Positions 42,826-52,500 of a DNA stretch of 64,000 bases are shown one piece after another; positions within the stretch are counted from its first letter, which is position 1, and every line of letters begins with the position of its first letter. This DNA is from Verrucosispora sp. NA02020 (GTDB taxonomy: Bacteria > Actinomycetota > Actinomycetes > Mycobacteriales > Micromonosporaceae), in the NCBI RefSeq assembly GCF_013364215.1, contig NZ_CP054923.1, positions 1-64,000 of the forward strand, in the 5' to 3' direction. The position numbers were made by a program, and so were the translations under genes. The notes under the pieces are model-generated. The model was not told where the DNA came from. It searched no databases and saw only the letters and a program-made list of their open reading frames with translations.

Positions 42826-45054
42826 CTACCTGTGCCGGTAGAGAGCATCCTGTTCGAGAGCACGAATACGCTGGTAATCCTCCTCCAGACGACTCGGATC
42901 CTCGGCGATCAGATAGAGATGTCCGGGTGAGGTGAACAGGTCGACGGTCCGGTGCACCGGAGTGTCCGGAAGCAGATTCAACGCCGACCCGCAGAGCACC
43001 GAGGGGATCTCGGCCAGGCGGTCGGCGGCACCGTCGGCGATCAGACCGTCGTAGGGGGCCACCAGGCAGACCACCATCAGGGCGCGGTGGCGGTGGTACC
43101 CGCTGCCGAGACGGCGGCGGAAGCGCTCCGGTACGGCGTACCGCTCGACGGTCAGCGAGAGCTGACTCTCCCCGGTCGCCTGCGTCGGCCCGTCCGGCGT
43201 GACGCCCCCTTCGAGGCGGGCGCCGGACTCGATCAGCACCGGTCCACGGTCGTCGACGAAGAGTTCGGTGTGCGCCGGACCGTCGTGTACGCCGAGCGCG
43301 TCCAGCACCCGTTCGACGAAGATCCGCACCTGGTCCTGGAGATCGCCGGTGCCGTCCAACAGGACCTGCCGGTCGTACACCGGCCGTCCGTCGACGAAGA
43401 TCCGGTCGTCGCGCCAGATCTCGTGGACGTGGTGCCGGCCGTCGAGACTCACGCTGTTGACGAAGTACTGCTGACCGACCAACTGCTCCTGCACCAGCAG
43501 CGCGTCGTTGACCTGGGCCATCGCGTTGGCCGAGCCGAGCAGCTTGCCCGCCGCCGACCGGGCCTCGGTGCCGTCCGCGCAGAAGTGCACCCCCTCGGAA
43601 CCGGCGCTGGCGGCGGGCTTCACCACGACCGGGAGCACCCGCGTCGCGGCCAGCCAGTCGTCGAGTTCCTCGATGCTGCGGATCTGGGTGCCGAGCGGCA
43701 CCCGCAGACCGGCGCGGGCGGCGGCGGCCATCATCGCCGGCTTCTGCCGCCGGGGCCGGTCGTCGGCGCGGGAGTTGCCCGGCAACCCCAGCTCGGCGGC
43801 GAGGTCGTCGGCCAGGTCGACGCCCCACTCGCAACCGGGGATCACGTGAGCCGGGCGCAGCGGTGCGAGCTGGTCGGCGAGCTGTCGGACCGCCGCCGGA
43901 CCGTCGCCGGCGGCGGTCAGCACGTCGACGAACTCCTCCCGGCGCAGCCCGGCGGCGTACCGCTCGTTGATGGTGCCGGTGAGGACGGCGACGCAGCGCC
44001 GACCGTGCCGGGCGAACGCGGGTGCCAGGAGCGCACCGGTGGAGAACGGGTCGACGATCACGATGGTCTCGTCGGTGTCGGCGGCGACCGGGTCGAGGCG
44101 ACGGCCGGGGCGGCTCTGCGGTGACGCCGCGACCACCTCGGTCACGAACGACGCCCGGTAGGGGCGCAGGTCCAGCCCGACGGCGGGGCTGAGCACGTCC
44201 AGCCGCATCGGCAGCGGGTCCGCCCAGGTGGCGGCCCGCTCGGGCGGTCGGGCGTAGCAGAGGCTCAGCACCGGGTCGGCGAACCGGTCGGTACGCAGCA
44301 CCAGCTCGGCCTCGTCGCACCCGTCGTCGTCCGGGTCGAGGTGGTGCAGCGGGACCGGGACGAAGCCGAGGCGGCTCTTGAAGCTGAGGAGCCCCGCCTG
44401 GGCGATGTGGCCGTACAGGGTCGGGTCGGTGCCGAGCGAGATCCAGGGGAGGCCACGCCGGGCGCTCTCCTCGAACGCGGCCACGTAGAGCGCGCGGCTG
44501 ATCATCCCGCGTCGCGCCTGTGGCCGGGCGGCCGAGAAGGCCACCCGCAGGGCCTCGGGCGTGACCCGGCACATCACCGCGCCGACCAGCTCACCGGCGG
44601 ATCTGGCGGTGACCAGCACGAAGTCGGCGAGTCCGGCCTCGGTCGCGGTGACCGCGTGCGCCGCCGGCAGGCCGTACGGCATGGTGGCGATCTGCGCGTC
44701 GTAGACGGCGAGGAACTCGCCGAACAGGTCCGGACCGATCCGGTCGTGCACCTCGACGTCGAGCCCCGCCGACTCGACGTACCGCAGCGCGTGGCGGACG
44801 TTCTGCCGTTCCGCCTTCGGCAGGGCGGCCAGGAAGTCCGCCGTCCGCTCCGGCGTACGCCGTCCCCAGGTCACCCAGCGTGGCTTGAGTCGGAAACCGG
44901 ACGCCGTCAGATCCGCCCACCGGTCCCGGGCCGGATCGGTGACGACCACCAGGTCGACGTCGTCGAATCCGACCCAGGCCCGGTCGAGCGCGTCCTCGGT
45001 GGACATCTCCCACCTGCGGACGCCGTAGTAGTCGCTCCCCCCGAAACCGGACAC
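42826..45054 (-). CDS. GNAT/FemAB-like domain fused to ATP-grasp ligase
   Basis: A 742-residue two-domain protein. Residues ~50-270 form a FemAB/BioF2-like GNAT domain (LPKAERQNVRHALRYVESAGLDVEVHDRIG ... SLGTDPTLYGHIAQAGLLSFKSRLGFVPVPLHHLD). Residues ~329-720 form an ATP-grasp ligase: IVIVDPFSTGALLAPAFARHG, VVVKPAASAGSEGVHF with the ATP Lys, VQEQLVGQQYFVN, and VLIESGARLEGG, where the usual Asn of the ExN metal motif is Gly. ATP-grasp enzymes of this kind ligate amino acids via acyl phosphates. The fusion suggests two successive amide bonds in one protein. GTG start with GAGGGGG upstream. Confidence 0.8.
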   Translation of the reverse strand: MSGFGGSDYYGVRRWEMSTEDALDRAWVGFDDVDLVVVTDPARDRWADLTASGFRLKPRWVTWGRRTPERTADFLAALPKAERQNVRHALRYVESAGLDVEVHDRIGPDLFGEFLAVYDAQIATMPYGLPAAHAVTATEAGLADFVLVTARSAGELVGAVMCRVTPEALRVAFSAARPQARRGMISRALYVAAFEESARRGLPWISLGTDPTLYGHIAQAGLLSFKSRLGFVPVPLHHLDPDDDGCDEAELVLRTDRFADPVLSLCYARPPERAATWADPLPMRLDVLSPAVGLDLRPYRASFVTEVVAASPQSRPGRRLDPVAADTDETIVIVDPFSTGALLAPAFARHGRRCVAVLTGTINERYAAGLRREEFVDVLTAAGDGPAAVRQLADQLAPLRPAHVIPGCEWGVDLADDLAAELGLPGNSRADDRPRRQKPAMMAAAARAGLRVPLGTQIRSIEELDDWLAATRVLPVVVKPAASAGSEGVHFCADGTEARSAAGKLLGSANAMAQVNDALLVQEQLVGQQYFVNSVSLDGRHHVHEIWRDDRIFVDGRPVYDRQVLLDGTGDLQDQVRIFVERVLDALGVHDGPAHTELFVDDRGPVLIESGARLEGGVTPDGPTQATGESQLSLTVERYAVPERFRRRLGSGYHRHRALMVVCLVAPYDGLIADGAADRLAEIPSVLCGSALNLLPDTPVHRTVDLFTSPGHLYLIAEDPSRLEEDYQRIRALEQDALYRHR

Positions 45055-45120
45055 GCGTCCCCCCTCGCTGCTGCTGCGGATCCCGGCCCGGTGGTGCCCG
45101 GCGAACGGTGGCTCAGCCGG

Positions 45121-46374
45121 TCACGATGCGCTGCCGACGCTGGCCGGGGCATCGACGCGACTCAGCGTATCCCGCACCCACAAGACGGCCGCGAGCGCGA
45201 CGAGCGCGGCCACCGGGGACAGCAGACGTGCCTCGGCGGGGCCGAACCACCCCAGGACCGCGCCGGCCAGAAGGGTGCCCGCCGCACTGCCGACCGCCAT
45301 CATCGTCGCGGCCAGAGCGAACGACTCGTTGATCACCGTCTTGGGCACCATCCGGCCGAGCAGCCCGAACTCCTCGGCGCTGAGCGCCGCCAACGGGAGG
45401 CCGGCGAGGAACAGGCAGACCGCGAGCACCGGGATCGAGGTGGCGAAGACCAGCGGGATCATGCAGGCCAGCGCCACCGCCAGCAGCACCAGGTAGCGGT
45501 GTACCGCCCGGCGGGTGTGCTGTCGCGCGCCCCAGACCAGCCCGCCGAGGACGCTCGCGGCCGGGGGCAGGGACAGCAGCGCCACCCCGGTCGCGGCCGT
45601 GCTGCCATGTGCCGAGACGGTGGCCGGCACCGCGACCTCCAGGACGGCGAAGGCGGCGGCGGCGGCACCGGCGGCGACCAGGATCGCCACCACGCCGGGA
45701 ACTCGCCAGGGGCGACGGGAACGCGCCGGACCGTCACCGGTCGCGTCGGCCTCCGCCGACCCGTCCGGCTTGCGCATGGTGGCGACGGCCGGGGCGCTGC
45801 CGTAGAGCAGCGAGCCGACCACCAGCATGCCGCCGGCCAGCAGGGTGGTGGCCAGCGCGCTGAAGACGCCCGTGAACAGGCCGGTCGCCGCCGGCCCGAT
45901 CACGAAGAACACCTCGATCAGCACCGCTTCCAGGGCGTTGGCGGTGTTCAGCTTCGGTCCGGGCGGCAGGATCAGCGCCCAGGCCGCCCGGACGGTCGAA
46001 CCGACCGGCGCCATGCTGAGCGCCACCGGCACCACGGACGAGATCAACAGCCAACCGGGCCCCTGGTTCGCGGCGACGAACCCGACCAGCGCCACCGCGT
46101 GCAGCAGCGCTAGCACCGGTAGCACCCGGCGCAACCCGTGGCGGTCGATCAGTCGACCGTGCACCGGCCAGGCGACCGCCAGGCCGCCGCTGAAGAGGGC
46201 GAGCGCGGTCGCACCGGCCGAGTAGGACCCGGTCTTCTCACTGACGTGCAGGAAGATCGCGAGTGGCTCGATCGCCACCGGCAGTCGGGCGAGCATCGCG
46301 GGCAGCATCACCCGGGGTACGCCGGGGGTACGCCAGAGTTCGACGTACCGCCCGACGGCGTCAACCAGCGACAC
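45121..46374 (-). CDS. MFS transporter (putative product exporter)
   Basis: A 417-residue major facilitator with about 12 transmembrane segments and a charged central loop (MRKPDGSAEADATGDGPARSRRPWR). The helix-2/3 loop carries GRLIDRHGLRRVLP, the MFS signature. Its place inside the biosynthetic operon suggests export of the product or self-resistance. GTG 46374 overlaps the end of the radical SAM gene by 14 nt. An alternative start at GTG 46410 would overlap more. Confidence 0.82.
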   Translation of the reverse strand: MSLVDAVGRYVELWRTPGVPRVMLPAMLARLPVAIEPLAIFLHVSEKTGSYSAGATALALFSGGLAVAWPVHGRLIDRHGLRRVLPVLALLHAVALVGFVAANQGPGWLLISSVVPVALSMAPVGSTVRAAWALILPPGPKLNTANALEAVLIEVFFVIGPAATGLFTGVFSALATTLLAGGMLVVGSLLYGSAPAVATMRKPDGSAEADATGDGPARSRRPWRVPGVVAILVAAGAAAAAFAVLEVAVPATVSAHGSTAATGVALLSLPPAASVLGGLVWGARQHTRRAVHRYLVLLAVALACMIPLVFATSIPVLAVCLFLAGLPLAALSAEEFGLLGRMVPKTVINESFALAATMMAVGSAAGTLLAGAVLGWFGPAEARLLSPVAALVALAAVLWVRDTLSRVDAPASVGSAS

Positions 46375-47959
46375 GGGCGTCCAACCTGGCCACCGGGGCC
46401 TCGTCGGCACCGGACCCCGGCCGGTAGATCCCGTCGTACTGGTCGATCAGTGACCCGTTCAGCGCCTCGGTGAGCCGGAGACGCTGCTCGAACAACTCGT
46501 AGTACGACAGGTGCTTGGACGGCATCGGCGAGAGGTAGACGCTGATCACCTCCGGAGTCTGCTCGATGTCGAAGGCGAGCCGGTCCGCCTTCTTGCGGAA
46601 GTCCGCAGTGCCGGGCAGCAGTGTCCGGTTGAACACGTTGAAGTAGTTGGTCGCCTCGGGACTGGCCTCGACCAGCCGATCCTTGAGTTCGAGGCACCGG
46701 TCCAGGTACATGTCGATCATCGATTGGTCATCGTCGTCGTGCCCGATCAGCATGTTGAACGTCAGATATCGGACGCCCAGGTCCAGCATGGACGTGATGA
46801 TCCGCATCTGCTCCTGGAACGGACGCAGCTTACGGAACTTCTGGGTGGGCTCGTCCCCGAGGTATTCCAACGGGATCTGGACCCGATAGCAACCGACCCA
46901 CCGGTCACCGCTGGTGTCGTTCCAGAACAACGTCTCCATCAGTTCCCGGTCCACCTCACCGAGGTCCAGGAACTTGCCGAATTCGAGCCCGTTGGCGAAC
47001 TCCCAGGAGAACTCGTACTCACGGGCGATCCGGAAGATCTCCAGGGTGTCCTCGCGGCCGGAGTCGTGCAGCAGCGTGCCCCGGCCGGACCGCTGGATCC
47101 GGGAGAGCGTGTTGTCCTCCTGGAAGAGGATGTTCGAGATGCCGACCGACCGGAAGTAGTCGAAGTGCCGGCGCACCACGTCCGGCTTCATGTAGCGGTA
47201 GTGCCCCCGCATCGGGGTCGCGCAGAACGAGCAGGTCCGGTAACAACCGCGCGAGGTCTCGAAGCAGGTGAACGGTGCCCGTACGGTCTTCGGCGGCTGA
47301 CCCTCGCCGGTGTCGTCATAGATGGACAGGTCGTCGATCAGGTCGAGTGCCATCGGCGGCAACTCGGCCAGGTTGAGCTGGGGACCGCCCATGATGACGA
47401 TGCCGTCGCCGATCCGGCGACTGAGCACCGACTCCTCGATCGGTCTGCCGGTGGCCCGGGCCTCGACCACCCGGGCGAAGGTCTGCTCGCCTTCGAGCTG
47501 GATCACCACGTCGAAGCCGTTGGCGAGGTACCACTCGGGCCGGGCGGTGACGTCCATCCCGCCGCCCACGATCAGCGCGTCCGGGTTGGCCTTCTTGAGG
47601 AACTTGGCGAAGTCGGTCACCACCCGGGCCGAGTTGGTGAAGTTGTTCGAGATGCCGATGACGTCGGCGGCCCGCGCCTCGTCCGCGTAGTTCTCGAAGG
47701 CGCCGCCGTAGCGGATGCAGTCGACGGTGCGGGGCCCGTACGCGAACGAGGCGTAGTGCTCGGGCTCACCGGCGTCGACCTGGGTGTCGACGATCCGGAA
47801 CTCCGCGTCGACACCCCACTCCCGCAGGTACGCCCGCGCTCCGGCGGCCAACGTGACGAGAGCGCTCTTGGGGTTGCGTACCCGCACCGGGCTGATCGTG
47901 GTGCCCTCGTCCCGGAACGACTGCCCCGGGTACGGGGCGTAGAAGAGGGTGACGCGCAT
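46361..47959 (-). CDS. B12-binding radical SAM protein (second copy)
   Basis: A 532-residue radical SAM enzyme with an N-terminal B12-binding-like domain (about 1-200; IGISNNFTNSARVVTDFAKFLKKANPDALIVGGG). The Fe4S4 motif CYRTCSFC gives Cys239, Cys243 and Cys246. The radical SAM barrel follows to about 460, including SNILFQEDNTLSRIQ and SWEFANGLEFGKF. The DxHxxG cobalamin-His motif is not evident. B12 radical SAM enzymes methylate sp3 carbons or P, or rearrange rings. The protein is a clear paralogue of the neighbouring gene. The start is ATG 47959 with GGGAGGTCCGACC, 14 nt from the upstream gene. Confidence 0.88.
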   Translation of the reverse strand: MRVTLFYAPYPGQSFRDEGTTISPVRVRNPKSALVTLAAGARAYLREWGVDAEFRIVDTQVDAGEPEHYASFAYGPRTVDCIRYGGAFENYADEARAADVIGISNNFTNSARVVTDFAKFLKKANPDALIVGGGMDVTARPEWYLANGFDVVIQLEGEQTFARVVEARATGRPIEESVLSRRIGDGIVIMGGPQLNLAELPPMALDLIDDLSIYDDTGEGQPPKTVRAPFTCFETSRGCYRTCSFCATPMRGHYRYMKPDVVRRHFDYFRSVGISNILFQEDNTLSRIQRSGRGTLLHDSGREDTLEIFRIAREYEFSWEFANGLEFGKFLDLGEVDRELMETLFWNDTSGDRWVGCYRVQIPLEYLGDEPTQKFRKLRPFQEQMRIITSMLDLGVRYLTFNMLIGHDDDDQSMIDMYLDRCLELKDRLVEASPEATNYFNVFNRTLLPGTADFRKKADRLAFDIEQTPEVISVYLSPMPSKHLSYYELFEQRLRLTEALNGSLIDQYDGIYRPGSGADEAPVARLDARVAG

Positions 47960-47973
47960 GGTCGGACCTCCCG

Positions 47974-49527
47974 TCAACCCGCGTAGATGCCGTCGTAGAG
48001 ACGGTGCATCTCGCGGTCGTTGAGCATGTTCGTCATTTCGAGACGCTTCTGATAGATGTCCCAGTAGGTGAAGTGGTCGGTGTTGATGGCCGACAGGAAG
48101 ATCCCGATCACCTCGGGGTTCTCGTCGATGTCGAACTGGAGCAGCGAGCGCAGCGTCACCCAGTCGCGGGCGCCCGGCAGCAGCGACAGGTTGAACACGT
48201 TGAAGTACGGCTTGTACTTGCCCTTGCCGACCGAGGTCAGCTCCTCCTTCAGCCGCATGCAGTAGTCGGTGAAGATGTCGATGCCCTCGCGGTCGTGCTC
48301 CGGGTAGCCGATGAACAGGTCGTACGTCTGGTGGCCGACCCCGTGGTCGGTGAGCATGGTGGCCAGGACGTTCACCTGCTCGTCGAAGCCGAGCAGCTTG
48401 GGGAACCGGCGCTTCTTGACGTTCATGTTGTCCAGCGGGATCTGCACCCGGTAGCAGCCCACCCACCGGCCGTCGACGGTCTCGCTGCCCAGCAGCGCGT
48501 CGGCGAGTTCGTGGTCGAAGCTGCCGTTCTGCATGAACTTGCCGAACTCGATGCCGTTGGCGAACTCCCAGGCGAAGCCGTACTCGCGGAACATCCGGAA
48601 CATGGCGAGGACGTCCTCGCGCCCGGAGTCGTACAGGTAGCGGCCGGCGCCGTTCTGCTGGATCCGGGAGAGCGGATTGTCCTCCTGCCAGACGATCGTC
48701 TTGATGCCGTACTCCTGGAAGACCCGGAGGTGCTTCTCCATCATGGGCAGGCTCATGTAGCGGTAGCCGCCCCGCGACGGTGCGGTGCAGAACGAGCACC
48801 GCCACGCGCATCCCCGGGAGGTCTCCCAACAGATGAAGTTGCCCTGCACACCGGCAGGCGGCGGACCCTCGGCGGTGTCGTCGTAGACGGACAGGTCGGG
48901 GATGAGGTCCAGCGCCATCGGCTCGATCGAGTCCATCGGCACGGTCTCGGAGGTGTCGACCTTGTGGGGGATCAGCCGGCCCGGCAGCGAGATGTTCGGC
49001 ACCGTGTTCAGGTCCTGCTTGCGATAGACGGCGTCCACCAGCCGCGCGAAGGTCAGCTCGCCCTCCCCGCGCACCACCGCGTCGGCGCCCCGGGCCAGGT
49101 AGTACTGCGGACGGGCGGTGCAGTCGACCCCGCCCACCACCACGATCGCCTTGGGGTTGATCCGCTTGATGTGCAACGCCAGGTCGGCCACGATCTGCGC
49201 GCTGTTGGTGAAGTTGCAGGTGATGCCGTGCACGTCCGCCGCGCGGATCTTCTCGTTGGCCTCCTCGAACGGGGTGCCGTACCGGTAGCAGTCCATGACC
49301 CGGGGGCCGTACGGCAGCGACTTGTACTTCACCCGCTGCCCGCCGAGCTGGAGATCGATGATCTCGATGTCGCAGGAGTAGCCGAAGTGCGGTGCGTACG
49401 CCCGCAGCCCGGCGGCGATCGTGGTCAGTGCGCTCTTCGGGTTGTACGGTCGCTCGGTGTTGATCGGCTCGCTCTCGCCCTGGAAGATCTGCGAGGGGTA
49501 GGGAGCGTAGTAGAGATTGACCTTCAT
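47974..49527 (-). CDS. B12-binding radical SAM protein (first copy)
   Basis: A 517-residue radical SAM enzyme of the same family as its neighbour. The N-terminal B12-like Rossmann region ends near residue 190 (VHGITCNFTNSAQIVADLALHIKRINPKAIVVVGGVD). The cluster motif CAWRCSFC gives Cys240, Cys244 and Cys247. It is followed by the IVWQEDNPLSRIQ and AWEFANGIEFGKF segments shared with the second copy. Like that copy, it begins with a short strand and YAPYP and shows no DxHxxG motif. ATG at 49527 has AGGAGACGCC upstream, 28 nt after the NRPS-like gene. Reaction and substrate are unknown. Confidence 0.88.
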   Translation of the reverse strand: MKVNLYYAPYPSQIFQGESEPINTERPYNPKSALTTIAAGLRAYAPHFGYSCDIEIIDLQLGGQRVKYKSLPYGPRVMDCYRYGTPFEEANEKIRAADVHGITCNFTNSAQIVADLALHIKRINPKAIVVVGGVDCTARPQYYLARGADAVVRGEGELTFARLVDAVYRKQDLNTVPNISLPGRLIPHKVDTSETVPMDSIEPMALDLIPDLSVYDDTAEGPPPAGVQGNFICWETSRGCAWRCSFCTAPSRGGYRYMSLPMMEKHLRVFQEYGIKTIVWQEDNPLSRIQQNGAGRYLYDSGREDVLAMFRMFREYGFAWEFANGIEFGKFMQNGSFDHELADALLGSETVDGRWVGCYRVQIPLDNMNVKKRRFPKLLGFDEQVNVLATMLTDHGVGHQTYDLFIGYPEHDREGIDIFTDYCMRLKEELTSVGKGKYKPYFNVFNLSLLPGARDWVTLRSLLQFDIDENPEVIGIFLSAINTDHFTYWDIYQKRLEMTNMLNDREMHRLYDGIYAG

Positions 49528-49555
49528 GGCGTCTCCTGGACCCGTTGGTCGCGGT

Positions 49556-52500
49556 TCACTGAGCTGTCCCGCTGGACAGATGAGGACGGCCCACCGCTGC
49601 GTGGTACGTCCGGTTGAGACGGTCGATCATCACGTCGATCTCCCTGTCCCGGCTGGTGCCCCAGTCGAGGCCGAGTCCCCGGGCCAGCCGGGTGGCTCGG
49701 GGAGTCTCGGTGCCGACCAGAGCGTCGTGGACCACCTCGGCCAGTGGCTCGGCCTCCGCGGCGGTGCGGGGACGCAGCACGGCGAGGCAGCGCGCCACCT
49801 CGTCGTCGCCGACCGCGTCGGCAGCCCGGTCGAGGAACTCGTCGTAGCTGATCTCCGGCAGTGGTCGGTCCTCGACGCGTAGCCGGGCCAACAGGTCGGC
49901 CACGGCCACGGAGGCGGGTGCCACCACGTTCAGCACACCCTCGGCGGGCGTGCGGCGGTGCGGGTCGGCGAGCGCGGCCACCATCCGGGCGACCACGTCG
50001 ACCGGCGTCCAGTCCACCCGCAGCCGGGTCGACGGGCGTACGCCGAGCCGCAGGCAGAGCCGCAGGATCATGGTCACCGTCGAGCGCGGGTTGGCGTGGC
50101 CGGTACGGGAGTGTGCCGCCACCTCGCCGAGCCGGACGACGGCGGCGGGTACGCCCTGCGCGGCGGCACCCCGGACGAGTTGCTCGGCGACCCACTTGGA
50201 CTGGCTGTAGCCGTCGACCGGCGGTGCCGACGTGAGCGCGAGGAACGCCTCGGCCAACGGCGTTCCGGGTGTGCTCCGGACCGTGGTGGTGGAGAGCGTG
50301 ACCAGGCGTTTGCGGACCTGCGTGCCGGCGAGGTCGACGAGCGTCCGCAGCCCGTGCACGTTGGTGTCGCGCAGGTCGAGGTAGTCGCGGAGGGTGTCCA
50401 CCCGGCCCGCCGAGTCCACGATCGTGCCGACCTCCCGGCTCAGCCGCCGCCAGTCGTCACCGGAGAGACCGAGCTGCGGTCGGGCCAGGTCACCGGCGAG
50501 CGCCGTCCACCGGTGCGCCGCTGCCGACCCGCCACCGGTCGCGGCCAGCACGTCGGCCACCCGACGCGAGGCGGCCCCGTCGTCGGCGGCCCTCACCAGG
50601 CAGACCACCGGCCGGTCGCCATGGGCCAGCAGCGCCGCGAGCACCTGTGCGCCGACGAAACCGGTCGCCCCGAGCAGGAGGACCGTGCCAGGGTCCTCGG
50701 CCGGTCGTAGCGGTGCGGTGCCCAGGTCACCGAGCCTCGCGTCCCGGGCCAACTCGGGTGCCACGGTGGTGGACGTCGGCAGGGACGGGCCGCCGCGGAC
50801 CAGGTCCGCCTGGGCCGGGATGGTGGAGGCCCGGACCAGGTCGCGGGCGGCGAGCCACACCCCGAACGTCCGTTCCAGGTCGACCGCGAGTCGGGCGGCG
50901 CCGAGCGAGGTCCCGCCGAGGCAGTAGAAGTCCTCGTCGTACGCGCCGAAGCCGAGCACCCGCGACCAGATCTGGGCGATCCGCGCCTCCACGCTCCCCG
51001 GCGGGTACGCCGGACCGGGCCCGTCGGTGCCCGGCGGAACGTCGGTGAGGTGCTCCCGCAGACGCTGCTGGTCCACCTTGCCGTTCGCGAGCAGCGGCAG
51101 GCTGTCGAGGCGGACGAAGCGGCCCGGCACCAGCTCACCGGGGAGACCGGCGCGGGCGTACTCGCGCAGCGTCTCCTCGCCCACCTCGCCGTCGGCCGAG
51201 TAGAAGCAGACCAGCGCCGGGGTGGCACCGGTCTCGTCCACGAGCACCGTCACCTGACGCAGGCCGGGTGCCGTGACGAGGGTGCACTCGATCTCGCCGA
51301 GGTCGACGCGTACCCCGGCGATCTGGACCTGGGCGTCGCGTCGGCCGGTGAACATCAGCAGGCCGTCGTCGCGCACCCAGCCGAAGTCGCCGGTGCGGTA
51401 GAGCAGGTCACCGGGAACGCCGGCGTACCGGTTCGGCACGAAGACCTGGCGGGTGCGGTCGGTGTCGCCGTGGTAGCCCGCGCCGAGACACAGGCCTGCG
51501 AGGTGGATCTGGCCGACCTCGCCGCGCGGTGTGGGCGCGCCGTGTTCGTCCAGGAGCAGCACGGACGTGTTGGGCAGCGGCAGGCCGAGCGGGATGACCT
51601 GGCGGTCGTCGTCGCCGACGGCGTGGAAGACCGAGCCGATCGAGGCTTCGGTGGGCCCGTAGGTGTTGGTCACCCGCACGTCCGGGAACATCCGCCGGAA
51701 CGCCTGCACGGCCGGTGGTTTGGCGGCCTCGCCACCGATGAAGACCTGCCGCATCGACGCCAGCAGGTGCCGGTCCTGCGGCCGGCTCCGCAGGCGCTCG
51801 ACGAGCAGGTCGAAGATGCTCGGCACGAAGTCGGTCATGGTGACCCGGTGCCGGTGGATCTGCGTCAAGGTGGCGTCGAAGTCGAGGATGCCGGTGCGGT
51901 CCGGGATGACGACGGTGGCGCCACGGGTCAGCGGCCACAGCAGTTGCCAGATCGACGAGTCGAAGGTGTGCGCGGAGTTCTGGAGCACCACCGCGCCGTC
52001 GGCGGCGAACCGCTCGGTCATCGACAGGAAGCGGTTCACCAGACCCCGGTGCAGGTTGACCGCGCACTTGGGCAGTCCGGTGGAGCCGCTGGTGAAGAAC
52101 GCGTAGATCGGGTCGTCGGGTCGGGGCCGGGCCGCGACGACGGGTGCGGCGACCGCGTCCGGGCCGGCCCGGACGCCGATCACCGGCCGATCGGTGGCGG
52201 GCGGTGGCGTGCCGACGACCGCCCGGGGGGCGAGGTCGTGCAGCATCCGCTGCTGCCGCTGGGCCGGCCAGGCCCGGTCGAACGGCACGAAGGCGGCACC
52301 CGACCGCATGGTGCCGAGCATCGCGACGAGTTGCTCGACGCGATCGTCGAGCAGCAGGGCGACGAAGTCTCCCCGCCGTGTGCCGCGCGCGAGCAGGTCG
52401 GCGGCGACCACGTCGGCCAGCCGGTCGACGTCCCGGTAGGTCAGCGCGCCGGCGGGATGGACGACCGCGACGGCGTCCGGGTGACGCCGTACGGCGTCGT

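Noticed and set aside
46374..46410. Start of the MFS exporter at GTG 46410
   Set aside because: It would overlap the radical SAM gene by 50 nt and adds a non-hydrophobic stretch. GTG 46374 gives a shorter overlap, but the choice is not certain.
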